A stretch of 64,000 bases of DNA from Albibacterium sp963696875 (GTDB lineage: Bacteria; Bacteroidota; Bacteroidia; Sphingobacteriales; Sphingobacteriaceae), in the NCBI GenBank assembly GCA_963696875.1, contig CAVOLQ010000002.1:310001-374000 (forward strand), in the 5' to 3' direction. The translations under genes were made by a program, and so were the position numbers. Under the pieces are notes generated by a model. The model was not told the origin of the DNA and did not search any database. It was given only the letters and a program-made list of their open reading frames with translations. Positions within the stretch are counted from its first letter, which is position 1. Each line of letters opens with the position of its first letter. Positions 1 to 8,112 of this stretch are shown piece by piece.

Positions 1-567
1 TCCTAATGCCTTATTAAAAAGCGTAATAAATTTTTCAGGAAGCTCCTTATTGGCTGTCCAAACTGCGTATGTAAAGGGTAAACCACAAAAATCTGTCCAG
101 GCCTCTCCCAAATCGTAAGCAAAAGGTTCGAATTTATCCTTTCCAAAAGTCCTGTCTCCTATTTGAACGTAAGCATCTGCCGGTTCCCCACCTTCTACAA
201 TTATGACTTCTTGCTTCCAATAGTTTTGAAGCAGAACACGAGCTAAATTATTGGATGTACGCGATTGTAGATCAAGTCGCATGGACCTAATTTCATTTAT
301 GGGTTTTTTGCTGAAAATAAATACTGAGGTCACCTTTCCAACCGAGCCTATACAATAATCTGAGATAATGTTATAATTTGGAATATCAAGTAATGCAGCA
401 ACCGGCACTAAGCCCGCATCTACCTCATTGTTAATAAGTTTATTTGCGCATTCAGAAGGAATATCAAGACTTAACTCCATCATATCCAGCAGTTGTTGAC
501 TTTTTTCAATCCCGTAAACAAATGGAATGGTGTTGGTATAAGATACAGCTGATATTTTTATTTTCAT
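1..567 (-). CDS. mqnA: Chorismate dehydratase MqnA (3' end outside window)
   Basis: First enzyme of the futalosine route to menaquinone; it dehydrates chorismate to 3-[(1-carboxyvinyl)oxy]benzoate in the cytosol. The frame opens at an ATG at 565-567 and runs off the left edge after 189 residues of a family that is usually 250-280 long. Visible family motifs are the N-terminal VSYTNTIPF stretch, LVPVAALL near residue 56, and GEAWTDFCGLPFTYAVW near residues 152-168, which line the substrate cleft of this periplasmic-binding-protein-like fold. It lies 156 bases after mqnE on the same strand, a next-step partner, so the two probably form one menaquinone unit. Only the missing C-terminus is uncertain. 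Confidence 0.93.
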   Translation of the reverse strand, partial: MKIKISAVSYTNTIPFVYGIEKSQQLLDMMELSLDIPSECANKLINNEVDAGLVPVAALLDIPNYNIISDYCIGSVGKVTSVFIFSKKPINEIRSMRLDLQSRTSNNLARVLLQNYWKQEVIIVEGGEPADAYVQIGDRTFGKDKFEPFAYDLGEAWTDFCGLPFTYAVWTANKELPEKFITLFNKALG

Positions 568-723
568 TGGAATAGTTTGTTTAATAGTGGCGATGAAGCT
601 ATCATGAGTGAATTATTTATTGCGGTTTGGGAACTTATAAGCTCATGATGGTTTTTACATATTTTTAACATAGTATATTTTGATAGATCTCCTCAATATG
701 GATTCATACCATTTACCTCTAAC

Positions 724-1932
724 TTAAAGTGTTTTATCTATCACAGGTAATTTATAATATTTGGGTTTATCGTTTTCTGTCAAATCAAAAACAACATCTT
801 TATAATCAGTAATTACTTCGTATAGCGTATTTCTTTCGATAGGATGCCTGCCAACATTTTTAATTAAATCAACCAATTCTTGCGTACTCATTTTCGGATT
901 TTGTTCCTCGGCACCCGCCATTGAATAGATTTTGGTGGTATCGTCTAAAGTTCCATCAATATCATCCACACCAAAACTTAGAGAAAGCTGAGCTGTATTT
1001 CTACTAATCATTGCCCAATAGGCTTTAATATGGTCGAAATTATCCATGTAGATTCTACTAATGGCGTAGTTCCGTAAATCTTCGATAATGGATACTTCTG
1101 GCACTTTTGACATTTGGTTTTCTTTATTTCGAAATTTTAAAGGTATAAAAGCCTGGAAACCCTTCGTTTTGTCTTGAAGCTGGCGAAGCCTTTCCATATG
1201 ATCTATACGATGCTTATATTCTTCAATATGGCCATATAACATTGTGGCATTAGAACGCATTCCTAATTTGTGGGCTTGTTCGTGAATATCCAGCCACTGT
1301 TCTGCATTACACTTATCTGCGGCTATTTTCATTCGAACTTCTGGATGAAAGATCTCTGCTCCGCCACCTGGCATAGAATCCAAACCGGCTTCTTTTAGAT
1401 ATTTCATTCCATCATAGTGAGTCAGCTTAGCCTTTTTAAAAATATAATAATATTCAACTGGAGTCAAAGCCTTGATATGGAGCTCGGGGCGGTGTGCTTT
1501 TGTTTTTCGGAAAAAGTCTGCATAAAAATCAAGATCTTGCTTTGGCACAACGCCACCGGTAATATGCACCTCGGTTATGGGTTCATTGTCATAAGCAATT
1601 ACCTGATTCATCATATCCTCGACGGTCATTTCCCAGGCATCTTCGCGGTTCTTTATTAGTCGAGAATAGGAACAGAACTTGCAGTCATAAACACAAAGGT
1701 TAGTAGGTTCAATATGAAAATTGCGGTTAAAATAGGTTAGGTCGCCATGTTTTCTTTCCCTTATAAAATTTGCTAACACGCCTAAATAACCAAGCTCCCC
1801 CTTTTCATAAAGATTAATCCCTTCATCAAAAGTAATTCTTACTCCGTTAAGAACTTTTTGAGCGATATTCTTTAAAATCAAAGGAAGGTTTTTATCCTCG
1901 ATTAATAAAATCAAATTGTCTTTTGCGTTCAT
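724..1932 (-). CDS. mqnE: Aminodeoxyfutalosine synthase MqnE (radical SAM)
   Basis: Radical SAM enzyme that joins the MqnA product to the adenosyl moiety of SAM, giving aminodeoxyfutalosine for menaquinone. The CX3CX2C cluster motif (CVYDCKFC) sits near residues 80-87, in the typical N-terminal position. The MPGGGAEIF motif and the late FGVDDIDGT block fit MqnE better than its paralogue MqnC. An in-frame ATG nine codons upstream (start 1959) exists. I prefer 1932 because homologues begin near this point and because a TAnnTTTG-like -7 element at 1969-1976 would leave almost no leader for the longer form. mqnA follows on the same strand, supporting the pathway assignment. Confidence 0.93.
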   Translation of the reverse strand: MNAKDNLILLIEDKNLPLILKNIAQKVLNGVRITFDEGINLYEKGELGYLGVLANFIRERKHGDLTYFNRNFHIEPTNLCVYDCKFCSYSRLIKNREDAWEMTVEDMMNQVIAYDNEPITEVHITGGVVPKQDLDFYADFFRKTKAHRPELHIKALTPVEYYYIFKKAKLTHYDGMKYLKEAGLDSMPGGGAEIFHPEVRMKIAADKCNAEQWLDIHEQAHKLGMRSNATMLYGHIEEYKHRIDHMERLRQLQDKTKGFQAFIPLKFRNKENQMSKVPEVSIIEDLRNYAISRIYMDNFDHIKAYWAMISRNTAQLSLSFGVDDIDGTLDDTTKIYSMAGAEEQNPKMSTQELVDLIKNVGRHPIERNTLYEVITDYKDVVFDLTENDKPKYYKLPVIDKTL

Positions 1933-1968
1933 ACTATGATTCCTTAAACTATCCAGCAACGTATCTCA

Positions 1969-1976
1969 CAAATGTA
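1969..1976 (-). promoter_or_regulatory. Possible -7 element for mqnE
   Basis: Read on the minus strand these bases are TACATTTG, an exact TAnnTTTG match to the Bacteroidota -7 consensus, about 35-40 bases ahead of the chosen mqnE start. I found no good TTTG -33 element at 19-21 bases, so this is only a candidate. Confidence 0.3.
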
Positions 1977-2188
1977 CAAAAAAAGAAAATTGAACTGGTT
2001 AATCGATAGGGAAATGCGGTTACTATTCAGGTAAATTGTTGTTTTCAGTAAAATATTCTAAATTAATATCGATATAACTTGCTGGACTAAGGCTATTTAA
2101 GAGGCCTCATATATTTAACGACTAATTACATAATTTACATTATTAAGACTTATTTCATTCCAAAAAAGAATTAAATATTTAAAATATT

Positions 2189-2219
2189 TTTGAATATATT
2201 AAAAAAGCTTTTATATTTG
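2189..2219 (+). promoter_or_regulatory. Promoter of the metY-metX-hom operon
   Basis: TTTG at 2189-2192, exactly 19 bases, then TATATTTG at 2212-2219: a full match to the Bacteroidota housekeeping consensus TTTG-N19-TAnnTTTG. The predicted start near 2225-2228 lies about 45 bases before the SAM-I aptamer, so the riboswitch, the leader ORF and metY would all be on one transcript. Confidence 0.8.
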
Positions 2220-2269
2220 CTTTGTGCATTTATTAAAAAATGTGCTGATCAAAACTCTTCAGAGTCTTG

Positions 2270-2372
2270 ATTTATAAAGAAGTGGCGAGAGACTGGCTCG
2301 ATGAACCACTGGCAACCATCCAAGGAAGAAAAGGTGCCAATTCCTGTCCCAAATAAATGGGAGTATATAAAT
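2270..2372 (+). promoter_or_regulatory. SAM-I (S-box) riboswitch
   Basis: The aptamer shows the family's signature blocks in order: the gagagactggctc P2 segment, the GGCAACC core at about 2311-2317, AAGGTGCCAATTCC at about 2331-2344, and a small P4-like hairpin (tccca/tggga, about 2347-2362). A 7-bp P1 helix can form between 2270-2276 (atttata) and 2366-2372 (tataaat). SAM binding should stabilise P1 and lower expression of the methionine genes downstream. No intrinsic terminator follows the aptamer. The 3' strand of P1 ends only eight bases before the ATG of a leader ORF, so the switch may act on translation. Confidence 0.9.
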
Positions 2373-2380
2373 AAAAAGAC

Positions 2381-2500
2381 ATGCAAACAAAATCTCACAT
2401 TGAAATCAAAAAATCTGACCTTTTAAAATCGGTCAATACCTCTAACCATCCCGCTTTTGTTTTTCGAATGTATATATGCGGCACTATCTGTTGCTGTTAA
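2381..2500 (+). CDS. Cysteine-ending leader peptide ORF upstream of metY
   Basis: A 39-codon ORF beginning at the ATG at 2381, immediately after the SAM-I aptamer and 110 bases before metY. Its peptide starts MQTKSHIEIKKSDLL and ends in CGTICCC directly before the stop, giving four cysteines in the last seven residues. That arrangement is typical of attenuator or sensor leader peptides, in which ribosome stalling at scarce Cys-tRNA changes downstream RNA folding. MetY consumes sulfide, so a cysteine or sulfur readout would be logical. Translation and function are inferred; what is seen is the ORF, its cysteine cluster and its position. Confidence 0.55.
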   Translation: MQTKSHIEIKKSDLLKSVNTSNHPAFVFRMYICGTICCC

Positions 2501-2542
2501 AGCAAATCGAACCAATCAACCTCTTTATTAAGATTATTCTTT

Positions 2543-2561
2543 TTCAGAACCTGTTTCTGAA
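2543..2561 (+). promoter_or_regulatory. Small hairpin between leader ORF and metY
   Basis: Perfect 7-bp stem ttcagaa/ttctgaa with a cctgt loop, 43 bases after the leader-ORF stop and 50 bases before the metY start. It has no T-run, so it is unlikely to be a terminator. It could be part of a translational control element responding to the leader peptide. Confidence 0.35.
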
Positions 2562-2610
2562 GGAGTTATTAAATTAATTCAATAAATTACTTATTAAAAA
2601 TCCAAAAATC

Positions 2611-3915
2611 ATGGCGACTGAAAATTTAAAATTTGAAACATTACAAGTTCATGCTGGACAAGTAGCGGATCCGACAACCGGTTCTCGTGCGGTTCCTATT
2701 TACCAAACTACCTCTTTTGTTTTTAATAGTGCAGAGCACGGAGCTAATCTTTTTGCTTTAAAAGAGTTTGGTAATATCTATACGCGCATCATGAACCCAA
2801 CTACGGATGTTTTTGAGAAACGTATTGCGGCATTAGAGGGTGGTGTTGCTGCTGTGGCTGTCGCATCAGGTATGGCTGCTCAATTTCTTGCATTAACCAA
2901 CATTCTAGAAAGTGGTGAAAACTTTGTTGCTAGTCCCAATTTATATGGAGGTACCCATAATCAATTTAGAGTTACTTTAAAGCGCTTAGGAATCGAGGCT
3001 CGTTTTGCTAAAGACGATTCTTCCGAAAGTATTGAAGCGCAAATAAATGACAATACAAAAGCAATTTTCTTGGAAACTATTGGAAACCCAAGCTTTAGTA
3101 TTCCTGATTTTGAGAAAGTTATAGCGGTTGCAAAGAAACATAATTTACCTGTGATTGTAGACAATACTTTCGGAGCAGCTGGTTATCTTTTCCGACCTTT
3201 TGATTATGGTGCAAACGTAGTCGTTCATGCTGCTACTAAGTGGATTGGCGGTTCAGGAACAAGTATTGGAGGTGTTATTGTCGATGGTGGAAACTACGAT
3301 TGGGGTAATGGCAAATTTAAGCAGTTCAGCGAACCTTCCGAAGGTTATCATGGATTAGTATTCAGTGATGTATTTGGTGTAAACGGCAGCTTTGGTAATA
3401 TCCAATTTGCGCTTCGTGCACGTGTTGAAGGACTTCGTGATATAGGACCTGCTATCTCTCCTTTTAATTCATTCTTATTTATCCAGGGCTTAGAAACTTT
3501 ATCTTTACGTGTCCAAAGGCATGTAGATAATGCATTGGCATTAGCAGAATGGTTACAAAATCATCCTCAAGTTGAATCGGTAAATTATCCGGGACTTCCA
3601 AGTAGTCCATACTATGCGAACGCTAAAAAATACCTTCGAAATGGTTTTGGTGGAGTATTGAGTTTTGAGATTAAAGGAGGAAAAGAGAAAGGAACTGCAT
3701 TTATTGATAGCTTAAAACTGACCAGTCATTTAGCCAATGTGGGAGATACGAAAACCTTGATCATCCAGCCGTCAGCAACAACACATCAACAGTTAAGTGA
3801 TGAAGACCAAGCTGCAGCAGGCGTTTCTCCTAGCTCTTTACGAGTTTCGGTAGGAATTGAACACATCGATGACATTAAAGCAGATTTTGAACAAGCGTTT
3901 AACCAAGTAAAATAA
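2611..3915 (+). CDS. metY: O-acetylhomoserine sulfhydrylase MetY
   Basis: PLP enzyme of the Cys/Met metabolism family, 434 residues, the usual length for MetY. It condenses O-acetyl-L-homoserine with sulfide to give homocysteine. The internal-aldimine lysine is K210 in HAATKWIGG; the glycine-rich GGVAAVAVASGMAA block near residues 77-90 and the C-terminal SSLRVSVGIEHIDD block are family hallmarks. The long insert around residues 230-260 favours O-acetylhomoserine sulfhydrylase over cystathionine gamma-synthase. It is the first structural gene after the SAM-I riboswitch and leader ORF. metX, which supplies its substrate, begins 38 bases downstream. The start is an ATG without a Shine-Dalgarno sequence, normal for this phylum. 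Confidence 0.95.
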   Translation: MATENLKFETLQVHAGQVADPTTGSRAVPIYQTTSFVFNSAEHGANLFALKEFGNIYTRIMNPTTDVFEKRIAALEGGVAAVAVASGMAAQFLALTNILESGENFVASPNLYGGTHNQFRVTLKRLGIEARFAKDDSSESIEAQINDNTKAIFLETIGNPSFSIPDFEKVIAVAKKHNLPVIVDNTFGAAGYLFRPFDYGANVVVHAATKWIGGSGTSIGGVIVDGGNYDWGNGKFKQFSEPSEGYHGLVFSDVFGVNGSFGNIQFALRARVEGLRDIGPAISPFNSFLFIQGLETLSLRVQRHVDNALALAEWLQNHPQVESVNYPGLPSSPYYANAKKYLRNGFGGVLSFEIKGGKEKGTAFIDSLKLTSHLANVGDTKTLIIQPSATTHQQLSDEDQAAAGVSPSSLRVSVGIEHIDDIKADFEQAFNQVK

Positions 3916-3953
3916 ATAAGAAGTTGTTCTTGTTTAATAAATTTTATTAAATA

Positions 3954-5009
3954 ATGAATGTAAAGACATTTCAATACAATAAAACCTTTAAACTAGAAAG
4001 TGGTAAGCGAATTCGGAATCTCGAAATCGCTTACACCACTTATGGTACAATTAATGAGAAAAGAGATAATGTGGTTTGGGTTTGCCATGCTTTGACAGCA
4101 AATTCTGACGTATTTGATTGGTGGCAAGGTTTATTTGGCGATGAAAGTTTATTTAACCCGGAAGAACATTTTATTATTTGTGCCAATTGCGTCGGGTCTG
4201 CTTATGGAACAACCAATCCCTTAAGTCAAAATCCATCGACGGGTCTACCCTATTATTTGTCTTTTCCTCAGTTTTCTATCAGAGACCTGGTTTCAGCCCA
4301 TGAATTACTGGCTGAGCACCTAGGTATCGACAAGATTTCATTATTAATCGGAGGTTCGCTAGGAGGCCAACAAGCGATTGAATGGAGCATTAGTGCAGCA
4401 GACAGGATAGAGAATCTTGTTTTATTAGCTACAAATGCAGTGCATTCTCCTTGGGGCATTGCCTTTAACGAAAGCCAGCGTTTAGCTATCAGCACGGATA
4501 GAACCTTTTATGCAAATGAGCCTAACGGAGGTTTAAAAGGCCTGAAAACGGCCAGAAGTATTGCTTTATTGTCTTATCGTGCCTATGAAACCTATTCTTC
4601 AACTCAGATGGAATCATCTCATGATAAAATCGATGATTTCAAGGCTTCTTCTTATCAGAATTATCAAGGTGAAAAATTAGTAAAGCGCTTCAATGCCTAT
4701 AGCTATTGGTTTTTAACCAAGGCAATGGATAGCCATAATGTGGGTAGAAATCGTGGAGGGATATCAGAAGCTTTGAAAAAAATTAGAGCAAACACACTTG
4801 TTATAGGGATAAAAAATGATCTTCTATTTCCTATAGAAGAGCAAAAACTTATTGCAAATACTATTTCTAATGCAAAATATTTTGAAATAGACTCTTTTTA
4901 TGGTCACGACGGATTTCTAATAGAAACAAAAACTATTCATCGAGCCATCGAAGATTTTTTAGATAATAACGATACAAAAGACAAGACTGCGAAAGTAAGT
5001 CATTTTTAA
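3954..5009 (+). CDS. metX: Homoserine O-acetyltransferase MetX
   Basis: Alpha/beta-hydrolase-fold acyltransferase, 351 residues, which acetylates homoserine with acetyl-CoA to make the MetY substrate. The nucleophile is Ser135 in GGSLGG; the likely catalytic partners are Asp289 (KNDLLFP) and His318 (GHDGFL). The early ANCVGSAYGTTNP block is characteristic of MetX. It sits between metY and hom, which starts two bases after its stop, so the three genes are one operon running homoserine to homocysteine. Acetyl rather than succinyl specificity is assumed from family and partner. Confidence 0.94.
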   Translation: MNVKTFQYNKTFKLESGKRIRNLEIAYTTYGTINEKRDNVVWVCHALTANSDVFDWWQGLFGDESLFNPEEHFIICANCVGSAYGTTNPLSQNPSTGLPYYLSFPQFSIRDLVSAHELLAEHLGIDKISLLIGGSLGGQQAIEWSISAADRIENLVLLATNAVHSPWGIAFNESQRLAISTDRTFYANEPNGGLKGLKTARSIALLSYRAYETYSSTQMESSHDKIDDFKASSYQNYQGEKLVKRFNAYSYWFLTKAMDSHNVGRNRGGISEALKKIRANTLVIGIKNDLLFPIEEQKLIANTISNAKYFEIDSFYGHDGFLIETKTIHRAIEDFLDNNDTKDKTAKVSHF

Positions 5010-5011
5010 AC

Positions 5012-6193
5012 ATGGGCGAGAAGTTAATATTAGGGATATTTGGATTTGGAGTAGTAGGACAAGGTCTTTACGACATTATAAAATCGAAAAACTTAAACTT
5101 TGAAATAAAAAAATTTGTTATTAAACATGGTGATAAAAAGCGGACCATTGATCAATCGCTATTTTCCACTGAACCGGATGATATCTTAAATGACCCTGAG
5201 ATAAATACGGTTATAGAACTAATTGATGATGCCGATGCAGCGTTTAATATCGTTTCCAAAGCTCTCAGAAGTGGTAAAAACGTAGTTTCGGCTAATAAAA
5301 AAATGATTGCCAATCATTTAGAGGAATTGGTAGCACTGCAGCAAAAACAGGGTACTTCCTTGCTTTATGAAGGAGCGGTTTGTGGAAGTATCCCTATTAT
5401 TAGGAATTTAGAGGAATATTATGACAATGAACTATTACATTCCGTAAGCGGAATTTTTAACGGTTCGTCTAATTACATTTTATCTAAGATTTTTCAAGAA
5501 AACATGCCTTATTCAACTGCTCTAAAGCAGGCGCAAGACTTGGGCTTTGCCGAAAGCGACCCCAGCTTAGATGTGAACGGTTTTGACGCAAAGTACAAGT
5601 TGGCAATTATTGCTGCACATGCTTACAGCATCTATATTGATCCTGATGATATCTTAAATATTGGTATCGCAAACATTTCTGAAAATGACGTTCTTTTTGC
5701 AAAAGAGAAGAATCTTAAAATAAAATTGATTCCTATTGCCAAAGAAGTAGACAACGAGAAAGTTGTTCTATATGTTCTTCCAAAATTCATTTCACCGGAT
5801 AATATTTTATTCAATGTAGAAAATGAATACAACGGCGTACAAGTGCAGGCGGCTTTCGCCGATAAGCAGTTCTTCTATGGGAAAGGTGCAGGCGGTCATC
5901 CAACAGGCGCAGCTGTCTTATCCGATATTGCTGCTTTAAGATACGCTTATCGGTATGAATATAAAAAACATATTAAAACAGAGAGCATATCATATTCTTC
6001 CGATTACGAATTAAAGGTCTATTTAAGGTATGAGAATGAAAGTCTTCTGGATAACTTAGGCTTTACTTCGATTATAGAAAAATATTCAGGGCCTAATTTC
6101 AAGTATATTATTGGAAAAATTAATCTACAGAACATACAAAAACACCAATCCTTATTGGATAAAAAAGGAGTGTTTATTGCTGAAATTTCTTAA
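5012..6193 (+). CDS. hom: Homoserine dehydrogenase
   Basis: NAD(P)-dependent reduction of aspartate semialdehyde to homoserine, supplying metX. The Rossmann motif GIFGFGVVGQGL lies at residues 8-19; the catalytic-domain block GIFNGSSNYILSK and the following DLGFAESDPSLDVNGFDAKYK segment are diagnostic. At 393 residues it is a stand-alone enzyme, not fused to aspartokinase, and the segment after residue 320 is short for a full ACT domain. Placement in the SAM-controlled methionine operon suggests an isoform for methionine supply rather than for threonine. Its stop codon overlaps the first base pairs of a strong terminator. Confidence 0.93.
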   Translation: MGEKLILGIFGFGVVGQGLYDIIKSKNLNFEIKKFVIKHGDKKRTIDQSLFSTEPDDILNDPEINTVIELIDDADAAFNIVSKALRSGKNVVSANKKMIANHLEELVALQQKQGTSLLYEGAVCGSIPIIRNLEEYYDNELLHSVSGIFNGSSNYILSKIFQENMPYSTALKQAQDLGFAESDPSLDVNGFDAKYKLAIIAAHAYSIYIDPDDILNIGIANISENDVLFAKEKNLKIKLIPIAKEVDNEKVVLYVLPKFISPDNILFNVENEYNGVQVQAAFADKQFFYGKGAGGHPTGAAVLSDIAALRYAYRYEYKKHIKTESISYSSDYELKVYLRYENESLLDNLGFTSIIEKYSGPNFKYIIGKINLQNIQKHQSLLDKKGVFIAEIS

Positions 6194-6246
6194 ATATTGA
6201 TTGAGTCTATGAAAAAGATTGTTTTTCATAGACTCAATCAATATTT
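6192..6246. terminator. Bidirectional terminator, 25-bp perfect stem
   Basis: Perfect 25-bp inverted repeat (6192-6216 against 6222-6246) with a five-base loop. A-runs and T-runs on the two sides would serve either strand. It lies between the convergent hom gene and the DUF2892 gene and even includes the last bases of both stop codons. The arms are much longer than needed for termination. Confidence 0.85.
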
Positions 6247-6551
6247 TACATCGTTTCAACTATAGATTCGGTGGCTCCTACATGTTCTCTTTCTCTTGGG
6301 GCACAGCTTTCAATTCTGTCTTTTATTGCACAATAACCCGTTGCACCACGATAGATTAAAGCCCCGCCAAGGACTAATTCCCAGACTGCATTAGAAGGTT
6401 TAGAGAAAATGTCGCTAACCCCTTTCCAAAACATAAAAGCTCCAAATGCAGCCGAAACTATTCTCTCCGATTCTCCAATATTTGAATAGGTACCGGGATA
6501 TAAAATAGAACCTATTACTTTATCAGCTGTTTTTTTAATATTACTTTCCAT
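6246..6551 (-). CDS. DUF2892 family inner-membrane protein
   Basis: A 101-residue protein matching the DUF2892 pattern: NIGESERIVSAAFGAFMFWKG, then a second hydrophobic stretch LVLGGALIYRGATGYC. This family has two closely spaced membrane helices and no known biochemical function; some members are fused to rhodanese domains. The C-terminal 25 residues are charged and contain a second cysteine. It is a single gene after a convergent terminator, 82 bases from the MgtC-like gene on the same strand. The domain call is confident; a role is not. Confidence 0.8.
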   Translation of the reverse strand: MESNIKKTADKVIGSILYPGTYSNIGESERIVSAAFGAFMFWKGVSDIFSKPSNAVWELVLGGALIYRGATGYCAIKDRIESCAPREREHVGATESIVETM

Positions 6552-6633
6552 AGTCTACCATTTATAGAATAACATTTTTTTTTCAAGAATGTTTCCTGAC
6601 TCATCTTAATCTTGCATTAAACATACGAATTTT

Positions 6634-7299
6634 TCATTGCAATTTGATAGATTGAATGGCTTCTTTGTTGCTTAATAAAGCTGTTATTTTCTTGAGATCC
6701 GATAAATTGTTTGATTTAATTGTAAACTGTGTAAAGCTTTCTTCCAAGGATTCGATTTCGAAGCCGGTAATGTTTATATCTGGTTGTTTGAAAACGAAGT
6801 GTAAAATCTCCCGGTAATCGCTGTTAGATTTGAGAGTTATTATTAACGTTTTCCATTTGGATCTTCTATAAACGAAGGTCTCAATTGGTTGAAGAATCCA
6901 TAGAATTATCAATGCGATTAAAGTGGTCGCAATTGCAGCAACATACATCCCCCCACCTATTGCAAGGCCTATACCCGCTACCGTCCATAAACCCGAGGCT
7001 GTAGTTAGTCCTCTAATAATCCCTTGTCTTAAAAAGATTATGGTGCCAGCTCCTAAAAAACCAATTCCCGACACGACCTGCGATGCGACTCTTGACGGAT
7101 CTAGGCTTACTTTATCATCGGTTAAAACCTCACTAAAACCATAAGTTGATACAATCATATATAACGTTGCGCCTACTGAAACCATCATGTGGGTACGCAT
7201 TCCAGCTGCCCATTCTTTACGTTCGCGTTCTATGCCAATAATTGCCCCACAAAAAGCACCGACTAAAAGACGAATAAGAATTTCTGATGATTCAATCAT
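6634..7299 (-). CDS. MgtC/SapB family membrane protein
   Basis: A 221-residue protein with about five membrane segments in residues 5-135, including the diagnostic MgtC block GAFCGAIIGIERERK near residues 15-29 and the GSIGFLGAG-like stretch VSGIGFLGAGTII. The C-terminal 75 residues form a soluble ACT-like domain, as in longer MgtC members. MgtC proteins modulate membrane ATP synthase or ion homeostasis under low magnesium; that role is known only for some members, so it is not assumed here. The gene diverges from pnuC across 120 bases. Confidence 0.88.
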   Translation of the reverse strand: MIESSEILIRLLVGAFCGAIIGIERERKEWAAGMRTHMMVSVGATLYMIVSTYGFSEVLTDDKVSLDPSRVASQVVSGIGFLGAGTIIFLRQGIIRGLTTASGLWTVAGIGLAIGGGMYVAAIATTLIALIILWILQPIETFVYRRSKWKTLIITLKSNSDYREILHFVFKQPDINITGFEIESLEESFTQFTIKSNNLSDLKKITALLSNKEAIQSIKLQ

Positions 7300-7420
7300 A
7301 ATTACAGGCTTATATACTTAATAACGAGTTATGGCACTAAAAGATTTAAATTTATTTGCTTTTAGATTATTATACTTTTAAAGCGATTGTTTTCACATAA
7401 AATGTTTTACTTTGATTTCA

Positions 7421-8008
7421 ATGGATATTTATACTGTATTAGAAATCATCTCTGTCATTTTTGGGGTTTTATACCTTGTGTTGATGGTTAAAGAAAATAT
7501 TTGGTGCTGGATATTTGGCATTTTCGCATCCGCAATTACAATTTACCTTTATAAACATGTCACATTATATTTAGAGGCCGGACTGAACCTCTATTATATT
7601 CTCGCCGGCTTTTATGGTTGGTTGTATTGGCATAAACATCGTGGTAAAAATCAGAAAACACCTGTTATAGAGTGGAAATTAAAATACCATTTTTTTAATA
7701 TAACAATCGGAATTATATTAAGTCTACTATTAGGCTATATAATGCATCGGTTTACGGATTCACATCGTCCTTATATTGACGCTGGGATAACTGTATTTAG
7801 CTTTTCAGCAACTTACTTAGAAGCACGTAAAGTGATATCTACTTGGTATTATTGGTTTTTCCTCAATGCATTTTCTATTGGACTAATGATTGATAGGGAA
7901 TTGTATTTCTTCTCTGCCCTATCTGTATTTTATACAGCGATGTGCATTTATGGGTATATACACTGGCGAAAAACCTTGAAAGAGCAAGAACTTGCAAATG
8001 CTATGTAA
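7421..8008 (+). CDS. pnuC: Nicotinamide riboside transporter PnuC
   Basis: Integral membrane transporter of about seven helices that imports nicotinamide riboside for NAD synthesis. The motif-like NIWCWIFGIFAS and the FYGWLYW stretch are hallmarks of PnuC, and 195 residues fits the family. The start is placed at the ATG at 7421; a TTG three codons upstream is in frame but unlikely. No thiamin riboswitch is visible upstream, so the PnuT thiamin-transporter variant is less likely, though not excluded. A long-stem terminator follows. Confidence 0.88.
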   Translation: MDIYTVLEIISVIFGVLYLVLMVKENIWCWIFGIFASAITIYLYKHVTLYLEAGLNLYYILAGFYGWLYWHKHRGKNQKTPVIEWKLKYHFFNITIGIILSLLLGYIMHRFTDSHRPYIDAGITVFSFSATYLEARKVISTWYYWFFLNAFSIGLMIDRELYFFSALSVFYTAMCIYGYIHWRKTLKEQELANAM

Positions 8009-8043
8009 TCCAGAGCTTATCCTTTTGATAAGGTCCGTTTAGT

Positions 8044-8094
8044 AAAAAAGCTTAGTCAAGCTTCATTTGTCATGAAGCTTGACTAAGCTTTTTT
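8044..8094. terminator. Bidirectional terminator, 23-bp perfect stem
   Basis: Perfect inverted repeat 8044-8066 against 8072-8094 with a five-base loop, starting with six A and ending in six T. It separates convergent pnuC and asnB and can terminate both. Confidence 0.88.
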
Positions 8095-8112
8095 AAAGTA
8101 TTGCTTATGTGT

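Noticed and set aside
7300..7420. Possible thiamin riboswitch ahead of pnuC
   Set aside because: None of the conserved TPP aptamer blocks (such as CTGAGA and ACCTGATC) are present.
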